A stretch of 64,000 nt of DNA. Origin: Planctomycetota bacterium (lineage in GTDB: Bacteria > Planctomycetota > Phycisphaerae > Phycisphaerales > UBA1924). Location: assembly GCA_003696675.1 (NCBI GenBank), contig RFGH01000195.1, positions 52,806 to 116,805 on the forward strand, written 5' to 3'. Position numbers and translations under genes: made by a program. Each line of letters opens with the position of its first letter. The stretch's first letter is position 1. Below, piece after piece: positions 9,342-19,307 of the stretch. The notes under the pieces were generated by a model. That model ran no database searches. It saw nothing but the letters and a program-made list of their open reading frames with translations, and was not told the DNA's origin.

Positions 9342-10349
9342 ATGGCGCGATGTGCCGCGGACGAATCGATCGATCGAAAGGTGATCGACGGCTTCGCATT
9401 CCCATTGGGGGTCTATCCCGTCGAGCCCATGTCACCTGTCCCGGGATACACCGCCGACTTTGAGCCCGCCGACCCTGAGGACGACGAGCCGGGCGAATGG
9501 GAGTCCTGGCCCGACCGGTATGTCTACGACATTGTTCTGCCCGCCACCCGCATGCCCGCGCTATGGGATCAGCTCTTCGCCCTGATGCCCGGGCGGGTCT
9601 TCCCCATCCTCGATTTCATCGGGCACGACGCCTTCCGTGAGGTCGATCCTTATATGGCCTACGAACCCGTGGGCAAGGAACGCCTGATCGACGCAGTCCG
9701 ACGCTTCCGTCCGTTTTTCTTTGAGGACGGGCTGGTCGGTTTCGGGGCGGTGTCCGACGAACCCTTCTTCTACCTCTTTCTCGACGAGCACAAAATCCTG
9801 ACCGTCCGTGTCGAACCGGATCTCCGCAAAAAAATCGAGTCCATCCTCTCAGCATTCGATCTCGAACCCGTCGACGAGCCCGCCGGAGCCGATTCGGCCG
9901 CCCACGAGCACCGAGGCGTGCTCCTCGCACCCAAGGACCGCCCCGATCTTCTGACCGCCGAAGAGGTGGTCGAGGAGCTCCGGGACCGCTGGCGCCTTGT
10001 TCTCAACATCGATCCGGAGACCAACCTCGACGAAGACGGCCAGGACCTCGGACCGACCGCCTGGCGCTGCCTCGTTCGCTGCGCAACGGAAAACCATCCA
10101 CAGGATCGGTACGCCGAGGTGATTCTCACCGCCGACTGCCTCCGAGCCGCCGAAGAGCTCGCGCTCGCTTCGGTCAGTGAAGAGATCGGCGACCCCGGCG
10201 AGTGGCAAGACCTCGTCGTGGTCGGGGCCGATCGGCTCGATGCCGAAGGGGTCACCAGGGCACTGGCCGCGGCCGGGTCACGCAACCGATTCACCCGCAA
10301 GCACTTAAGCAAGGCCACCAAACTTTCGCTCCGCTGGCTGGGGCAATGA
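9342..10349 (+). CDS. Conserved-looking protein of unknown function
   Basis: 335 aa acidic ORF with coding-like composition; no family recognised. Confidence 0.7.
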   Translation: MARCAADESIDRKVIDGFAFPLGVYPVEPMSPVPGYTADFEPADPEDDEPGEWESWPDRYVYDIVLPATRMPALWDQLFALMPGRVFPILDFIGHDAFREVDPYMAYEPVGKERLIDAVRRFRPFFFEDGLVGFGAVSDEPFFYLFLDEHKILTVRVEPDLRKKIESILSAFDLEPVDEPAGADSAAHEHRGVLLAPKDRPDLLTAEEVVEELRDRWRLVLNIDPETNLDEDGQDLGPTAWRCLVRCATENHPQDRYAEVILTADCLRAAEELALASVSEEIGDPGEWQDLVVVGADRLDAEGVTRALAAAGSRNRFTRKHLSKATKLSLRWLGQ

Positions 10350-10681
10350 CCCCCAGCGATGGAACCCGCTGTTCATTGCAATCCCACCCCCATTGGTGGG
10401 AACCGGTTTCCGCACCCGGTCGAATCGGAACCCCATCACGCAACGCAACGGACCGGCCCCGCTTCCGTCCCGCGGCGTGACAGAAGGGCGAATCGCACGG
10501 CAGAGGGATTTGCGATCCGGGTGCGACCCCGATATCGTCCCCCCCACCGCGAGGTTCGCCGAAATACGCGTTCCCTCACGGAAACCCTTCGGGCGTTTGC
10601 CCGAACGGCCAATCCGGAGACCAGACGACCCCGAGGCGTCCCCGACGCCCCCTCCCAACACCACGACCTGGAGTGCACTGG

Positions 10682-13600
10682 ATGTCTCGCGCGACCCACC
10701 GTTCCATCTGTTCTCTTCTCATCGCAGCGTCCACCTCCGCTTGCTCGGTCTGGGCCATCCCCGCATTCGCGGCGGGCACCTCGGGTGCGCCCAAAGCCGA
10801 GATCCAGCCCGTCCGGATTCTGGACCACGCCGCCGAGCTGATCTCCAAGGGCGAACTCATCCGCGCCAAGGCGATGCTCGACGCGCTGCAGAACTCCCCC
10901 GCCGCCGCCACCCTCGGCGACGCACAGGGCAGCCGCCTCTTCACGCTCCGCACCGGCGTTGAGCGTCAGATCAAGCAGGCCGACCGCTACGAGATGAGCC
11001 TCCAGCAGGCCAAGCTTCATCTCTCGCAGGACAATCTGCTCGAGGCCTCCCGCCACGCGAGCGCCGTCGCCCGCGCCGCGTCGGCCGATCTCGCTCAGGT
11101 CGAGTCCGCCAACGCCGTGCTCGCCATGATCGACATGCGCCGCGCCGAGCTTGCACCCCGCATGCCCGGCGCGGTCTCCGCCGCCACCGAAGCCTTCGCC
11201 GCCGGCGATTATGCCCGCGCCAAGGACCTGGTCACCATCGTCGCCCAGTCCGGCGTTGAGCTCTCCGATGCCGACCAGCGTGCCCTCGACCGCACCCGTG
11301 CCCGCATCGTCGAGCTCGAGCTCGCCCGCGGCAGCGCCTTCGAGACCGCATCCCTCGGCCTGCTCGCCCCCGAAAGCGGCAACGCGAGCGAGTGGCTCCT
11401 CGGCAACGCCCAAGACGGAGCCCGCAGCACCGGCTCCTATGTCGGAGGCCAGCAGCCCGAGCAACCCGCCCAGCCGATCGAAATCCAAGTCACCGAGCAG
11501 GCCCCCTCGGCCGAGCCCGCAACCGATCAGCCCGAACAAATCGATCTGATCGAAGCCGCCCGCCGATTCGAGGCCCAGACCCTCCTCGGCGAGGCAACCA
11601 TCGCCTACGAGGAACGCCGCCTCGGCACCGCCCGCGATAAGTATGAGCGGCTGGTCACCGAGTTCTCCTCCTACCTTACCGCCGACCAGCTCGCCACCGC
11701 CCGCAACCGCCTCAGCGAGCTGAAGGTCGACCTCCGAGCCCAGGGTGGCCCCAACGACGCGCTCACCGGGGTCACACAGGACCGCCAGCTCGCCCGCGAC
11801 CGCGCCATGGCCGCGTACAGCAATCAGATGGAGCAGGCCCGCGCCGCCCTGAATCAGGGTGACACCGCCCAAGCCCGCGTCCTCGCCGCCCAGGCCCGGC
11901 TAACCATCAACCAGGCCCGCGAGGTGATGGCCGAGTCGGATTACAACGCCCGCATCGCCGAAGTGGACAACCTGCAGGCAGACATCGCCGTCGCCGAGGA
12001 ACGCATCCGAATTCAGAACCAAATCGAGACCGACCGTCGCCTCGCCGAGGAAACCGCCCGCCTTGAGGCCGAGCGTCAGGCCGAGCGTGATCAACGCATC
12101 ATCGCCGCCATCGAGCGCGTCCGCGCCCTCCAGCAGGAACTCAAGTACGAGGAGGCCCTCGAGGTCGTCGAGCAGATCCTCTTTATCGATCCGACCAACC
12201 CCTCGGGCCTGCTCCTCAAGGAAATCATCGAGGACACCATCGTTTACCGCAAGTACCTCGGTTACCAGCGTGACAAGGGCCTGTCTTACGCCCGCCAGAG
12301 CCTCGACAACCAAGAGGCCATGATCGCCGTTGACGATCTGATGGGCTACCCCGCAGACTGGCCCGCAATCAGCTTCCGCCGCGGCGAGCCCCTCGAGTTC
12401 GCCGAATCCGAGTCCGATCGCGCCGTCCTCACCGCCCTGCGTGAAACCCGCATGCCGGTCGACCTCAATGAGAACGCCTTTGAGGATGTCATCGCCTTCA
12501 TCGGCAGCACAGCCCGCATCGACATCGATGTTGACTGGGACTCGCTGGCCGACATCGGCGTCGACCCCGATTCGCCGATCACCCTCCGTCTCCGCGAGGT
12601 ACCGCTCGAGACCCTGCTCGACCGCATCGTCGCCAAAGTCTCCGATCCGACCCTGCCCGCGGGCTGGGCCATCCAGGACGGCATCGTTGTGATCGCATCC
12701 GACGAGGTCCTACGCCGCAACACCGTCCTCGAGATCTATGACATCCGCGACCTGCTCTTCCTCGTCCCGCAGTTCGACAACGCCCCCGCGTTCGACCTGT
12801 CCACCTCGCTCCAGCAGAGCGGAGGCGGCGGTGGCGGCGGCCAATCCCCCTTCCAGGGTGCTCAGGACGACGACGAGGACATCGATCCTGAGGCACGCGT
12901 GCAGCAGATCATCGATCTGATCCAAGCCAACATCGATCCCGACGGCTGGGTCGACCTCGGCGGCAGCACCAGCTCGATCACCCAGCTCAACGGCAATTTC
13001 GTCATCACCACCACCCCGCGCAACCACCGCGCCATCATCGGGCTGCTCAGCAAGCTCCGCGCCGTCCGCGCCCTCCAGATCAATGTCGAAGCACGCTTCC
13101 TCACCGTCAGCCAGGACTTCTTCGAGCAGATCGGCTTCGACCTCGATGTCTACTTCGGCGCCAATAGCTCCAGCTTCCAGGCTGCACAAACCATCGACCC
13201 CTCGCTCCTGCCCTCCGACTTCTTCAACAACGGCCAGCTCATCGACAATGTGTCCGGCGGCGGCCTCTTCCCGATCGATACCGACGGCGACGGCATCCCC
13301 GACACCGTCGCGCCCATCACCCAGCCCGTCTTCCAGCCCGGCGCCACCGACGACGAGTGGTCGCTCATCGGCGCCCCGCAGAACTCGCTGGGCATCGTCG
13401 AGTCCCTCGCCGGCGCGAGTTCCTTCGCCAACACCATCCTCCAGCTCAACCCCGCCCTCGGTGTCACCGGCCGATTCCTTGATGACATCCAGGTCGACTT
13501 CCTGGTCCAAGCGACACAGGCCGACCAGCGCTCGGTCATCCTCACAGCCCCGCGTCTGACCTTCACCAACGGCCAACGCTCCTTCATCCAGGTCGGCACC

Positions 13601-14140
13601 CAGACCACCTACATCTCCGACCTCCAGCCCGTCACCTCCGATCAGTCGGGCGCCTTCGACCCCACCATCACCCCCATCACCGCCGGCGTCCAGCTCGACC
13701 TCGAGGGCGTGGTCTCGGCCGACCGCCGCTATGTCACCCTCAATGTGCGCACCGGTCTGAGCAGCTTCGAGTTCGCGGCCGACCGCACCATCCAGGGTGC
13801 TGTCGGCGGTGGCGGCGGCATCGGCGGCGGCGGCGGCGGCGTGACCTTCGACGGCAACATCCAGGTACCCATCGTCACCGCTACGAGCATCAACACCACC
13901 GTCACCATCCCCGACCAAGGCACCATCCTGCTCGGCGGCCAGCGCCTGATCCAGGAAACCCAGGTCGAGTCCGGCGTGCCCGTCCTTTCCAAGATTCCGA
14001 TCCTCTCCCGCTTCTTCTCCAACCGCATCGATGTCAAGGAAGAGCAGACCCTCCTCGTCCTGCTCAAGCCCACAATCCTCATCCAGAACGAGGAAGAAGA
14101 GAAGAACTTCCCCGGCCTGCTCGATCAGCTCGGCGGCTAA
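10682..14140 (+). CDS. Type II/III secretion system secretin (GspD/PilQ-like), extended N-terminus
   Basis: C-terminal secretin domain 'VILTAPRLTFTNGQRSFIQVGTQTTYI...GVPVLSKIPILSRFFSNRIDVKEEQTLLVLLKPTIL'; signal peptide; long Ala/Glu-rich repeat-like N-terminal half. Confidence 0.92.
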   Translation: MSRATHRSICSLLIAASTSACSVWAIPAFAAGTSGAPKAEIQPVRILDHAAELISKGELIRAKAMLDALQNSPAAATLGDAQGSRLFTLRTGVERQIKQADRYEMSLQQAKLHLSQDNLLEASRHASAVARAASADLAQVESANAVLAMIDMRRAELAPRMPGAVSAATEAFAAGDYARAKDLVTIVAQSGVELSDADQRALDRTRARIVELELARGSAFETASLGLLAPESGNASEWLLGNAQDGARSTGSYVGGQQPEQPAQPIEIQVTEQAPSAEPATDQPEQIDLIEAARRFEAQTLLGEATIAYEERRLGTARDKYERLVTEFSSYLTADQLATARNRLSELKVDLRAQGGPNDALTGVTQDRQLARDRAMAAYSNQMEQARAALNQGDTAQARVLAAQARLTINQAREVMAESDYNARIAEVDNLQADIAVAEERIRIQNQIETDRRLAEETARLEAERQAERDQRIIAAIERVRALQQELKYEEALEVVEQILFIDPTNPSGLLLKEIIEDTIVYRKYLGYQRDKGLSYARQSLDNQEAMIAVDDLMGYPADWPAISFRRGEPLEFAESESDRAVLTALRETRMPVDLNENAFEDVIAFIGSTARIDIDVDWDSLADIGVDPDSPITLRLREVPLETLLDRIVAKVSDPTLPAGWAIQDGIVVIASDEVLRRNTVLEIYDIRDLLFLVPQFDNAPAFDLSTSLQQSGGGGGGGQSPFQGAQDDDEDIDPEARVQQIIDLIQANIDPDGWVDLGGSTSSITQLNGNFVITTTPRNHRAIIGLLSKLRAVRALQINVEARFLTVSQDFFEQIGFDLDVYFGANSSSFQAAQTIDPSLLPSDFFNNGQLIDNVSGGGLFPIDTDGDGIPDTVAPITQPVFQPGATDDEWSLIGAPQNSLGIVESLAGASSFANTILQLNPALGVTGRFLDDIQVDFLVQATQADQRSVILTAPRLTFTNGQRSFIQVGTQTTYISDLQPVTSDQSGAFDPTITPITAGVQLDLEGVVSADRRYVTLNVRTGLSSFEFAADRTIQGAVGGGGGIGGGGGGVTFDGNIQVPIVTATSINTTVTIPDQGTILLGGQRLIQETQVESGVPVLSKIPILSRFFSNRIDVKEEQTLLVLLKPTILIQNEEEEKNFPGLLDQLGG

Positions 14141-14286
14141 GCGTCATCGACCTTCCGACCCCCGCGGGCGTGCCATCGGCACGCCCGTTTTCTTTGCGCC
14201 CGCGCTCCCCAGCCGCCGCCCCGGCCCGCCACGGGTTCTATAGTCCCGCCCGCGGGTCCCCGGCCCGCCGACTGCGGAGGTTCTAC

Positions 14287-14646
14287 ATGGCACAGGCGGA
14301 GTCCAGGCTGCGTGTCTCGAATCGTGCGGGCGTGACCACGGTCGAGTTCGCGGACCGCAACATCCTCGACGAGGCAAACATCCAGGCGATCAGCGAGGAG
14401 ATCTCCGCCCTGATCGACCGTGCCGACGAGCCCAAGCTGCTCATCAGCTTCGCCAATGTCGACCACCTTTCCTCGGCCGCCCTCGGAGCCCTCATCACCA
14501 TCAATCACCGCATCCGCGACCGCAAAGGGCAGCTCCGCTTGGCGAACATCGATCCGCAGATCTACGAGGTCTTCGTCATCACCCGCCTCAACAAGCTGTT
14601 TGACATCCACGACACGACCGACGAAGCCATCGCCAGTTTCGACTGA
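14287..14646 (+). CDS. STAS-domain anti-sigma factor antagonist-like protein
   Basis: 'VTTVEFADRNILDEANIQAISEEISALID...LISFANVDHLSSAALGALITINHRIRDRKGQLRLANIDPQIYEVFVITRLNKLFDIHDTTDEAI'. Confidence 0.88.
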   Translation: MAQAESRLRVSNRAGVTTVEFADRNILDEANIQAISEEISALIDRADEPKLLISFANVDHLSSAALGALITINHRIRDRKGQLRLANIDPQIYEVFVITRLNKLFDIHDTTDEAIASFD

Positions 14647-14661
14647 TCCCCACGCGGACGC

Positions 14662-15099
14662 ATGACCGGCAATCACACCGCCATCCCGGGAGCCACCCGC
14701 GTGGTGCTCAAGCGAGACCGCACCGATATCGATCGTGTCATCGACACCATCCTCGAGCAGGCGGCCCGTCACGGATTCGAGAACGGTTCGGCATTCGCCA
14801 TCCGCCTCGCCCTTGAGGAAGCCATCACCAACGCCTTCGTCCACGGCAACCAGAAGGCCCCCCCCGATGCCGAGGACACCGTCATCGTCGAGTATCGAGT
14901 GGACGATGCCGCCGTGGATGTCGCCGTCGAAGATCATGGCCCCGGGTTCAACCCGGACGCCCTGCCCGACCCCACCAGCGAGGAAAACCTCGCCAAGCCT
15001 TCCGGACGCGGGGTCATGCTCATGCGCGCCTACATGTCAGAGGTCTTCTTCAACCAGCCCGGCAACCGCGTCCGGCTCATCTACCGCCGCGGATCCTGA
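14662..15099 (+). CDS. RsbW-like anti-sigma factor / HATPase_c serine kinase
   Basis: 'RLALEEAITNAFVHGN' and 'VEDHGPGFNPDALPDPTSEENLAKPSGRGVMLMRAYMSEVFF'. Confidence 0.88.
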   Translation: MTGNHTAIPGATRVVLKRDRTDIDRVIDTILEQAARHGFENGSAFAIRLALEEAITNAFVHGNQKAPPDAEDTVIVEYRVDDAAVDVAVEDHGPGFNPDALPDPTSEENLAKPSGRGVMLMRAYMSEVFFNQPGNRVRLIYRRGS

Positions 15100-15197
15100 A
15101 CCCACCCGGCAACGCCCAACGAACCCTCACCGACGATCCCCAAAGGGTTGCTCGGGAGCCCCTCCATGCGTACGATAGTTTAGAATGATTCTGATTT

Positions 15198-15217
15198 TCA
15201 GGATCGGTTTATCCTGA
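15198..15217. promoter_or_regulatory. Candidate operator (inverted repeat) upstream of the Fe-S assembly cluster
   Basis: Perfect TCAGGAT-N6-ATCCTGA; preceded by the smaller palindrome AGAAT-G-ATTCT (about 15182-15192). Confidence 0.35.
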
Positions 15218-15241
15218 TTCCGCCTCCCCCCGGAGACGCCC

Positions 15242-16480
15242 ATGACCATCAAACTGCCCATCTACCTCGACCATGCCGCCACCACCCGCACGGACCCCCG
15301 CGTGGTCGAAGCGGTGCTGCCGATGTTCACCGAGAACTTCGGCAACCCCGGCTCTCGCAACCACTCGTTCGGCTGGCGCGCCGAGGAAGCGGTCGAGACC
15401 GCCCGCCGCCAAGTCGCCGATCTTCTGGGCGCCGAACCCAAGGAGATCGTCTTCACCTCCGGCGCCACCGAGTCGAACAACCTCGCCATCAAGGGCGCCG
15501 CGTACATGTACGCAAAGAAGCCCGCCGGCGAAACCGGCCGTGGCCACATCATCACCGCCATGCACGAGCACAAGGCCGTGCTTGACCCGTGCAAGCGGCT
15601 CCAGAAGGAAGGCTTCGATGTCACCTATCTCCAGCCGCAGCGCGACGGGTTGATTACCCGCGCCATGGTCGAAGCCGCCATGCGCGAGGACACCATCCTC
15701 GTCAGCATCATGTGGGCCAACAACGAGATCGGCACCATCAACGAGATCCCCGAGATCGGCGCCCTCTGCCACGAACGCAATGTCGTGTTCCACACCGACG
15801 CCACGCAGTGGGTCGGCAAAATGCCCACCGATGTCAACCGCGACAATGTCGACCTGCTCTCCCTGTCCGGGCACAAGATCTACGGGCCTAAGGGTGTCGG
15901 CGCACTCTATGTCCGTAGGCGACGCCCCCGTGTCCGCCTCACCGCCATCCAGGAGGGCGGCGGCCAAGAACGCGGCCTGCGTTCCGGCACCCTCAATGTC
16001 CCCGGCATCGTCGGGCTCGGAAAAGCCTGCGAACTCTGCGCCCAGGAAATGGACAACGAACGCGACCGCCTCCTCGCCCTCCGCAAGCACATCGAGGAAA
16101 AGGTCACCACTGCCCTCGATGTCGTCCAGATCAACGGCCATCCGGACAAGCGCCTGCCCCACCTCACCAACATCTCGTTCGGTTTCGTCGAGGGCGAGAG
16201 CCTGATGATGGCCACAAAGGAGATCGCGATGTCCTCGGGCTCGGCGTGCACCAGCGCCAGCCTAGAGCCAAGCTATGTCCTCAAGAGCCTCGGCATCGGC
16301 GACGACCTCGCCCACTCCTCCCTGCGCATCAGTATGGGACGCTGGACAACCAAGGAGGAAGTCGACTACGCCGCCGACAAAATCATCGAAGCCGTCCGCA
16401 AACTCCGCGACCTCTCGCCGCTGTACGACATGCACAACGAGGGGATCGACATCACCAAGATCGAGTGGCAGGCCCACTAA
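15242..16480 (+). CDS. iscS: Cysteine desulfurase (NifS/IscS type)
   Basis: '[22 protein letters not shown]', '[22 protein letters not shown]', '[21 protein letters not shown]'. Confidence 0.95.
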   Translation: MTIKLPIYLDHAATTRTDPRVVEAVLPMFTENFGNPGSRNHSFGWRAEEAVETARRQVADLLGAEPKEIVFTSGATESNNLAIKGAAYMYAKKPAGETGRGHIITAMHEHKAVLDPCKRLQKEGFDVTYLQPQRDGLITRAMVEAAMREDTILVSIMWANNEIGTINEIPEIGALCHERNVVFHTDATQWVGKMPTDVNRDNVDLLSLSGHKIYGPKGVGALYVRRRRPRVRLTAIQEGGGQERGLRSGTLNVPGIVGLGKACELCAQEMDNERDRLLALRKHIEEKVTTALDVVQINGHPDKRLPHLTNISFGFVEGESLMMATKEIAMSSGSACTSASLEPSYVLKSLGIGDDLAHSSLRISMGRWTTKEEVDYAADKIIEAVRKLRDLSPLYDMHNEGIDITKIEWQAH

Positions 16481-16566
16481 CCCTGACACACTCCGATGCC
16501 ACAGGAATGAACACGAGCCGAACCGGGTTCGTACCAACGAGAGACCCCAGCACCGCGAGGTGAATC

Positions 16567-16992
16567 ATGGCATACAGCGACAAAGTCATCGAGCATTACG
16601 AGAGGCCCCGCAATGTCGGGACCTTCGGCACCCAGAAGGAGATCAAGGAACGCCGCGACATCGGCGTCGGTCTCGTCGGCGCGCCCGAGTGCGGCGATGT
16701 CATGCAGCTCCAGATCAAGGTCGATGATTCCGGCAGAATCGAAGACGCCAAGTTCAAGTGCTTCGGCTGCGGCTCGGCCATCGCCTCGTCCAGCCTCGCC
16801 ACCGAGTGGCTCAAGGGCAAGACCCTCGACGAGGGGCTCTCCATCAAGAACACCCAGATCGTCGAGGAACTGAGCCTTCCCCCCGTCAAGATCCACTGCT
16901 CCGTACTCGCAGAGGACGCCATCCGGGCCGCCATCAACGATTACAAGACCAAGAACGGCATCACCGCCGACACCAAGGCCCATGCCCACTGA
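16567..16992 (+). CDS. iscU: Fe-S cluster assembly scaffold (IscU/NifU N-terminal)
   Basis: 'YSDKVIEHYERPRNVGTF', 'VGAPECGDVMQLQIKVD', 'KFKCFGCGSAIASSSLATEWLKGKTLDE', 'KIHCSVLAEDAIRAAINDYK'. Confidence 0.95.
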   Translation: MAYSDKVIEHYERPRNVGTFGTQKEIKERRDIGVGLVGAPECGDVMQLQIKVDDSGRIEDAKFKCFGCGSAIASSSLATEWLKGKTLDEGLSIKNTQIVEELSLPPVKIHCSVLAEDAIRAAINDYKTKNGITADTKAHAH

Positions 16993-17062
16993 TACCCGGC
17001 CCACGACCCGAACCAGCCGCCCCCCACCGCCGTAGAATGTTCCGCGAAAGGAACTTGCACCG

Positions 17063-17422
17063 ATGACCACGACCGACACCACCCAGGACAACGCCGTGAT
17101 CCTCACCGAACTGGCGGCCAAGGAAATCACCCGCATCATCGCCGAGCAGAACCTCGACGCTGAAAAGGTCCGACTCCGCGTCGGCGTCAAGGGCGGAGGT
17201 TGCTCAGGATTCTCCTACATCCTCGACCTCACCGAGACCCAGAAGGACTCGGACGAGGTCTTCGAGCAGCACGGCATCAAGATCATCGTTGACCCCAAGA
17301 GCCTGCTCTACCTGGGCGGCACCACTGTTGACTTCAAGGACGAAATCATGGGCCGCGGTTTCGTCTTCTCAAACCCCAACGCGACCACCAGCTGCGGCTG
17401 CGGCTCGTCCTTCGCGGTCTGA
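17063..17422 (+). CDS. A-type iron-sulfur carrier (HesB/IscA/ErpA)
   Basis: 'VGVKGGGCSGFSYILDLTE' and C-terminal 'NPNATTSCGCGSSFAV'. Confidence 0.94.
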   Translation: MTTTDTTQDNAVILTELAAKEITRIIAEQNLDAEKVRLRVGVKGGGCSGFSYILDLTETQKDSDEVFEQHGIKIIVDPKSLLYLGGTTVDFKDEIMGRGFVFSNPNATTSCGCGSSFAV

Positions 17423-17447
17423 ACCGCCCCCCCATTTCTGGATCCAC

Positions 17448-17473
17448 AAAGCCCGGCTCCTCGCCGGGCTTTT
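17448..17473 (+). terminator. Rho-independent terminator
   Basis: AAAGCCCGGC / GCCGGGCTTTT. Confidence 0.8.
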
Positions 17474-17645
17474 ATCATCACCGCCCGAACCTCGCCCCCC
17501 TCGGCGATAATCGCCTACCCCAAAACTGGGCATCAGAACGGCTATCTCTTTTGGAGCGGCGGGGTTGCCAACGCCCGCCCGGGATGGTTCAATGAGCGTC
17601 CCCGCGGCGGACGCCCGCGGCACGCACCGGACCGGAAGGACCCGC

Positions 17646-18125
17646 ATGAACGAGGCCGCCACGCCCCTGGAGACCACCCACGGCTTCGCCCCGCCCACGG
17701 TGGTCCAGTTCAGCGTGTTTCTGGTCAACAAGGTGGGAAAGCTCCTCGACCTCGTCGAGAACTTTGATGAGGCATCCTGCTCCATCTGCGCCATCTCTGT
17801 CCACGAGTCCTCCGACCACGCCGTGGTCCGAGTCATCACCAACAACGCCGCCGAAGCCCGCAAGCTCCTCCGGGAGGACGGCCTGCCATTCGGCGAGCAC
17901 GAGGTCCTAGTGGTCTCCCTGGGCCCGGGCTACAGCCTCTCTCGGCTGTGCCTGCACCTCCTGGGAGCCGAGATCAATATCGCCTTCGCGTACCCCCTCA
18001 TGATCAAGCCCAACGGCGCCCCCACCATCGCCATCGCGGTCGATGACCACACCCTGGCTGGCCAGATCCTCCGCCGCAAGGGATTCACCCTTTTGGGGGA
18101 GGCCGATCTCCCACGAATGCCCTGA
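17646..18125 (+). CDS. Probable ACT-domain-like regulatory protein
   Basis: 'QFSVFLVNKVGKLLDLVENFDEASCSICAISVHESSDHAVVRVITNNAAEARKLLREDG' reads as a tandem ACT-like fold; ATG at 17646. Confidence 0.6.
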   Translation: MNEAATPLETTHGFAPPTVVQFSVFLVNKVGKLLDLVENFDEASCSICAISVHESSDHAVVRVITNNAAEARKLLREDGLPFGEHEVLVVSLGPGYSLSRLCLHLLGAEINIAFAYPLMIKPNGAPTIAIAVDDHTLAGQILRRKGFTLLGEADLPRMP

Positions 18126-18197
18126 TCCCCCGCAGCCGAGTCCGCCGACCGCGGTACACTCCTGCCGGGACGAACTTACCGAACCAAAGGAGTGCCC

Positions 18198-19229
18198 ATG
18201 TCGCGCATACTGATCGTTCTTCTGACCGGGCTCTCCGCCGGTCTCGCCCATGCCAACCCCGACGCCAAGCCGTCCAAGGCCCCAGAGGGCAAGTCGGCGG
18301 ACAAGGTCGCCGCTGAATCCCACAAGACCCTCGCCGAACTCTTCCCCGATGTGAAAAAGCCCGAGCTGTGGATCGGCTCCAAAGCCCCCGCCCTGCAACT
18401 CGCGCATTTCGCCCGCGGCGAGGCCATCACCTCGTTCGAGCCGGGCCAGACTTATGTGGTTGAGTTCTGGGCCACTTGGTGCGGACCGTGCATCGCCGCC
18501 TTCCCCCATGTCGCCGAACTCCAGAAAAAGCACGGCGACAAAGTCCGCGTCATCGGCGTGAACATCTGGGAACAGACCTCCGGCGATGAACGCATCGAGA
18601 TGGTCAATAAGTTCGTCGAGAAGCACACCGAGATGCAGTACACCGTCGCCATCGAGGATGGAACCTCCATGTCCGAGACATGGATGCGCCCCGCGGGGCA
18701 GAACGGCATCCCGGCCGCCTTCATCGTCAACGGCCAAGGCGAGATCGCTTGGATGGGTCACCCGATGGCGATGGACGAGCCCCTGTCCAAGATCATCGCC
18801 GGTGAGTACGACATCGAGGCAGGCGCCAAGGAAACCTGGAACCGCCAGCTCGCGATGACCGCCTTCACCGACCTCCGCAAGGCGGCCATGAGCGAGAACT
18901 GGGAGCGTATGTACGACATCTCGTACGCCCTGACGAACGAGGCCTTCCAGGACGAGCCTTCCGGGCTCAACGCCGTCGCCTGGATGCTCCTCCAAGCGGA
19001 AGGCGCCCCCGAGAAGTGCACCAAGCTCGCCTACAAGGCCGCCAAGACCGGCTGTGAGAAAACCGACTGGGAGGAATGGATGCTGCTGGACACATACGCC
19101 CTGGCCACATTCCGCAATGGCAACAAGGAAGAGGCGATCAAGTGGCAGACCAAGGCCATCGAACTCGCCCCCGACGAAGCCAAGCCCGAGATGCAGGCCC
19201 AGCTTGCATCGTTCACCGCGGAAGGCTGA
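18198..19229 (+). CDS. TlpA/thioredoxin-like exported redoxin protein
   Basis: Signal peptide, 'VVEFWATWCGPCIAAFPHVAELQKKHGDKVRVIGVNIWEQ'; SD 'AAAGGAG' before ATG 18198. Confidence 0.9.
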   Translation: MSRILIVLLTGLSAGLAHANPDAKPSKAPEGKSADKVAAESHKTLAELFPDVKKPELWIGSKAPALQLAHFARGEAITSFEPGQTYVVEFWATWCGPCIAAFPHVAELQKKHGDKVRVIGVNIWEQTSGDERIEMVNKFVEKHTEMQYTVAIEDGTSMSETWMRPAGQNGIPAAFIVNGQGEIAWMGHPMAMDEPLSKIIAGEYDIEAGAKETWNRQLAMTAFTDLRKAAMSENWERMYDISYALTNEAFQDEPSGLNAVAWMLLQAEGAPEKCTKLAYKAAKTGCEKTDWEEWMLLDTYALATFRNGNKEEAIKWQTKAIELAPDEAKPEMQAQLASFTAEG

Positions 19230-19254
19230 TACGCCCCGACCGACCGCAACAACA

Positions 19255-19280
19255 AACCCCGGGCCTTGCCCGGGGTTTTT
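19255..19280 (+). terminator. Rho-independent terminator
   Basis: AACCCCGGGC / GCCCGGGGTTTTT. Confidence 0.8.
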
Positions 19281-19307
19281 CGTGCGCTCACCATCCGAAT
19301 CGCAGGC

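Noticed and set aside
10436-13918. 478 aa and 402 aa - strand ORFs
   Set aside because: Antisense to the secretin gene; Gly/Glu/Leu/Val repeats reflect reverse-complement Ala/Arg/Asp codons.
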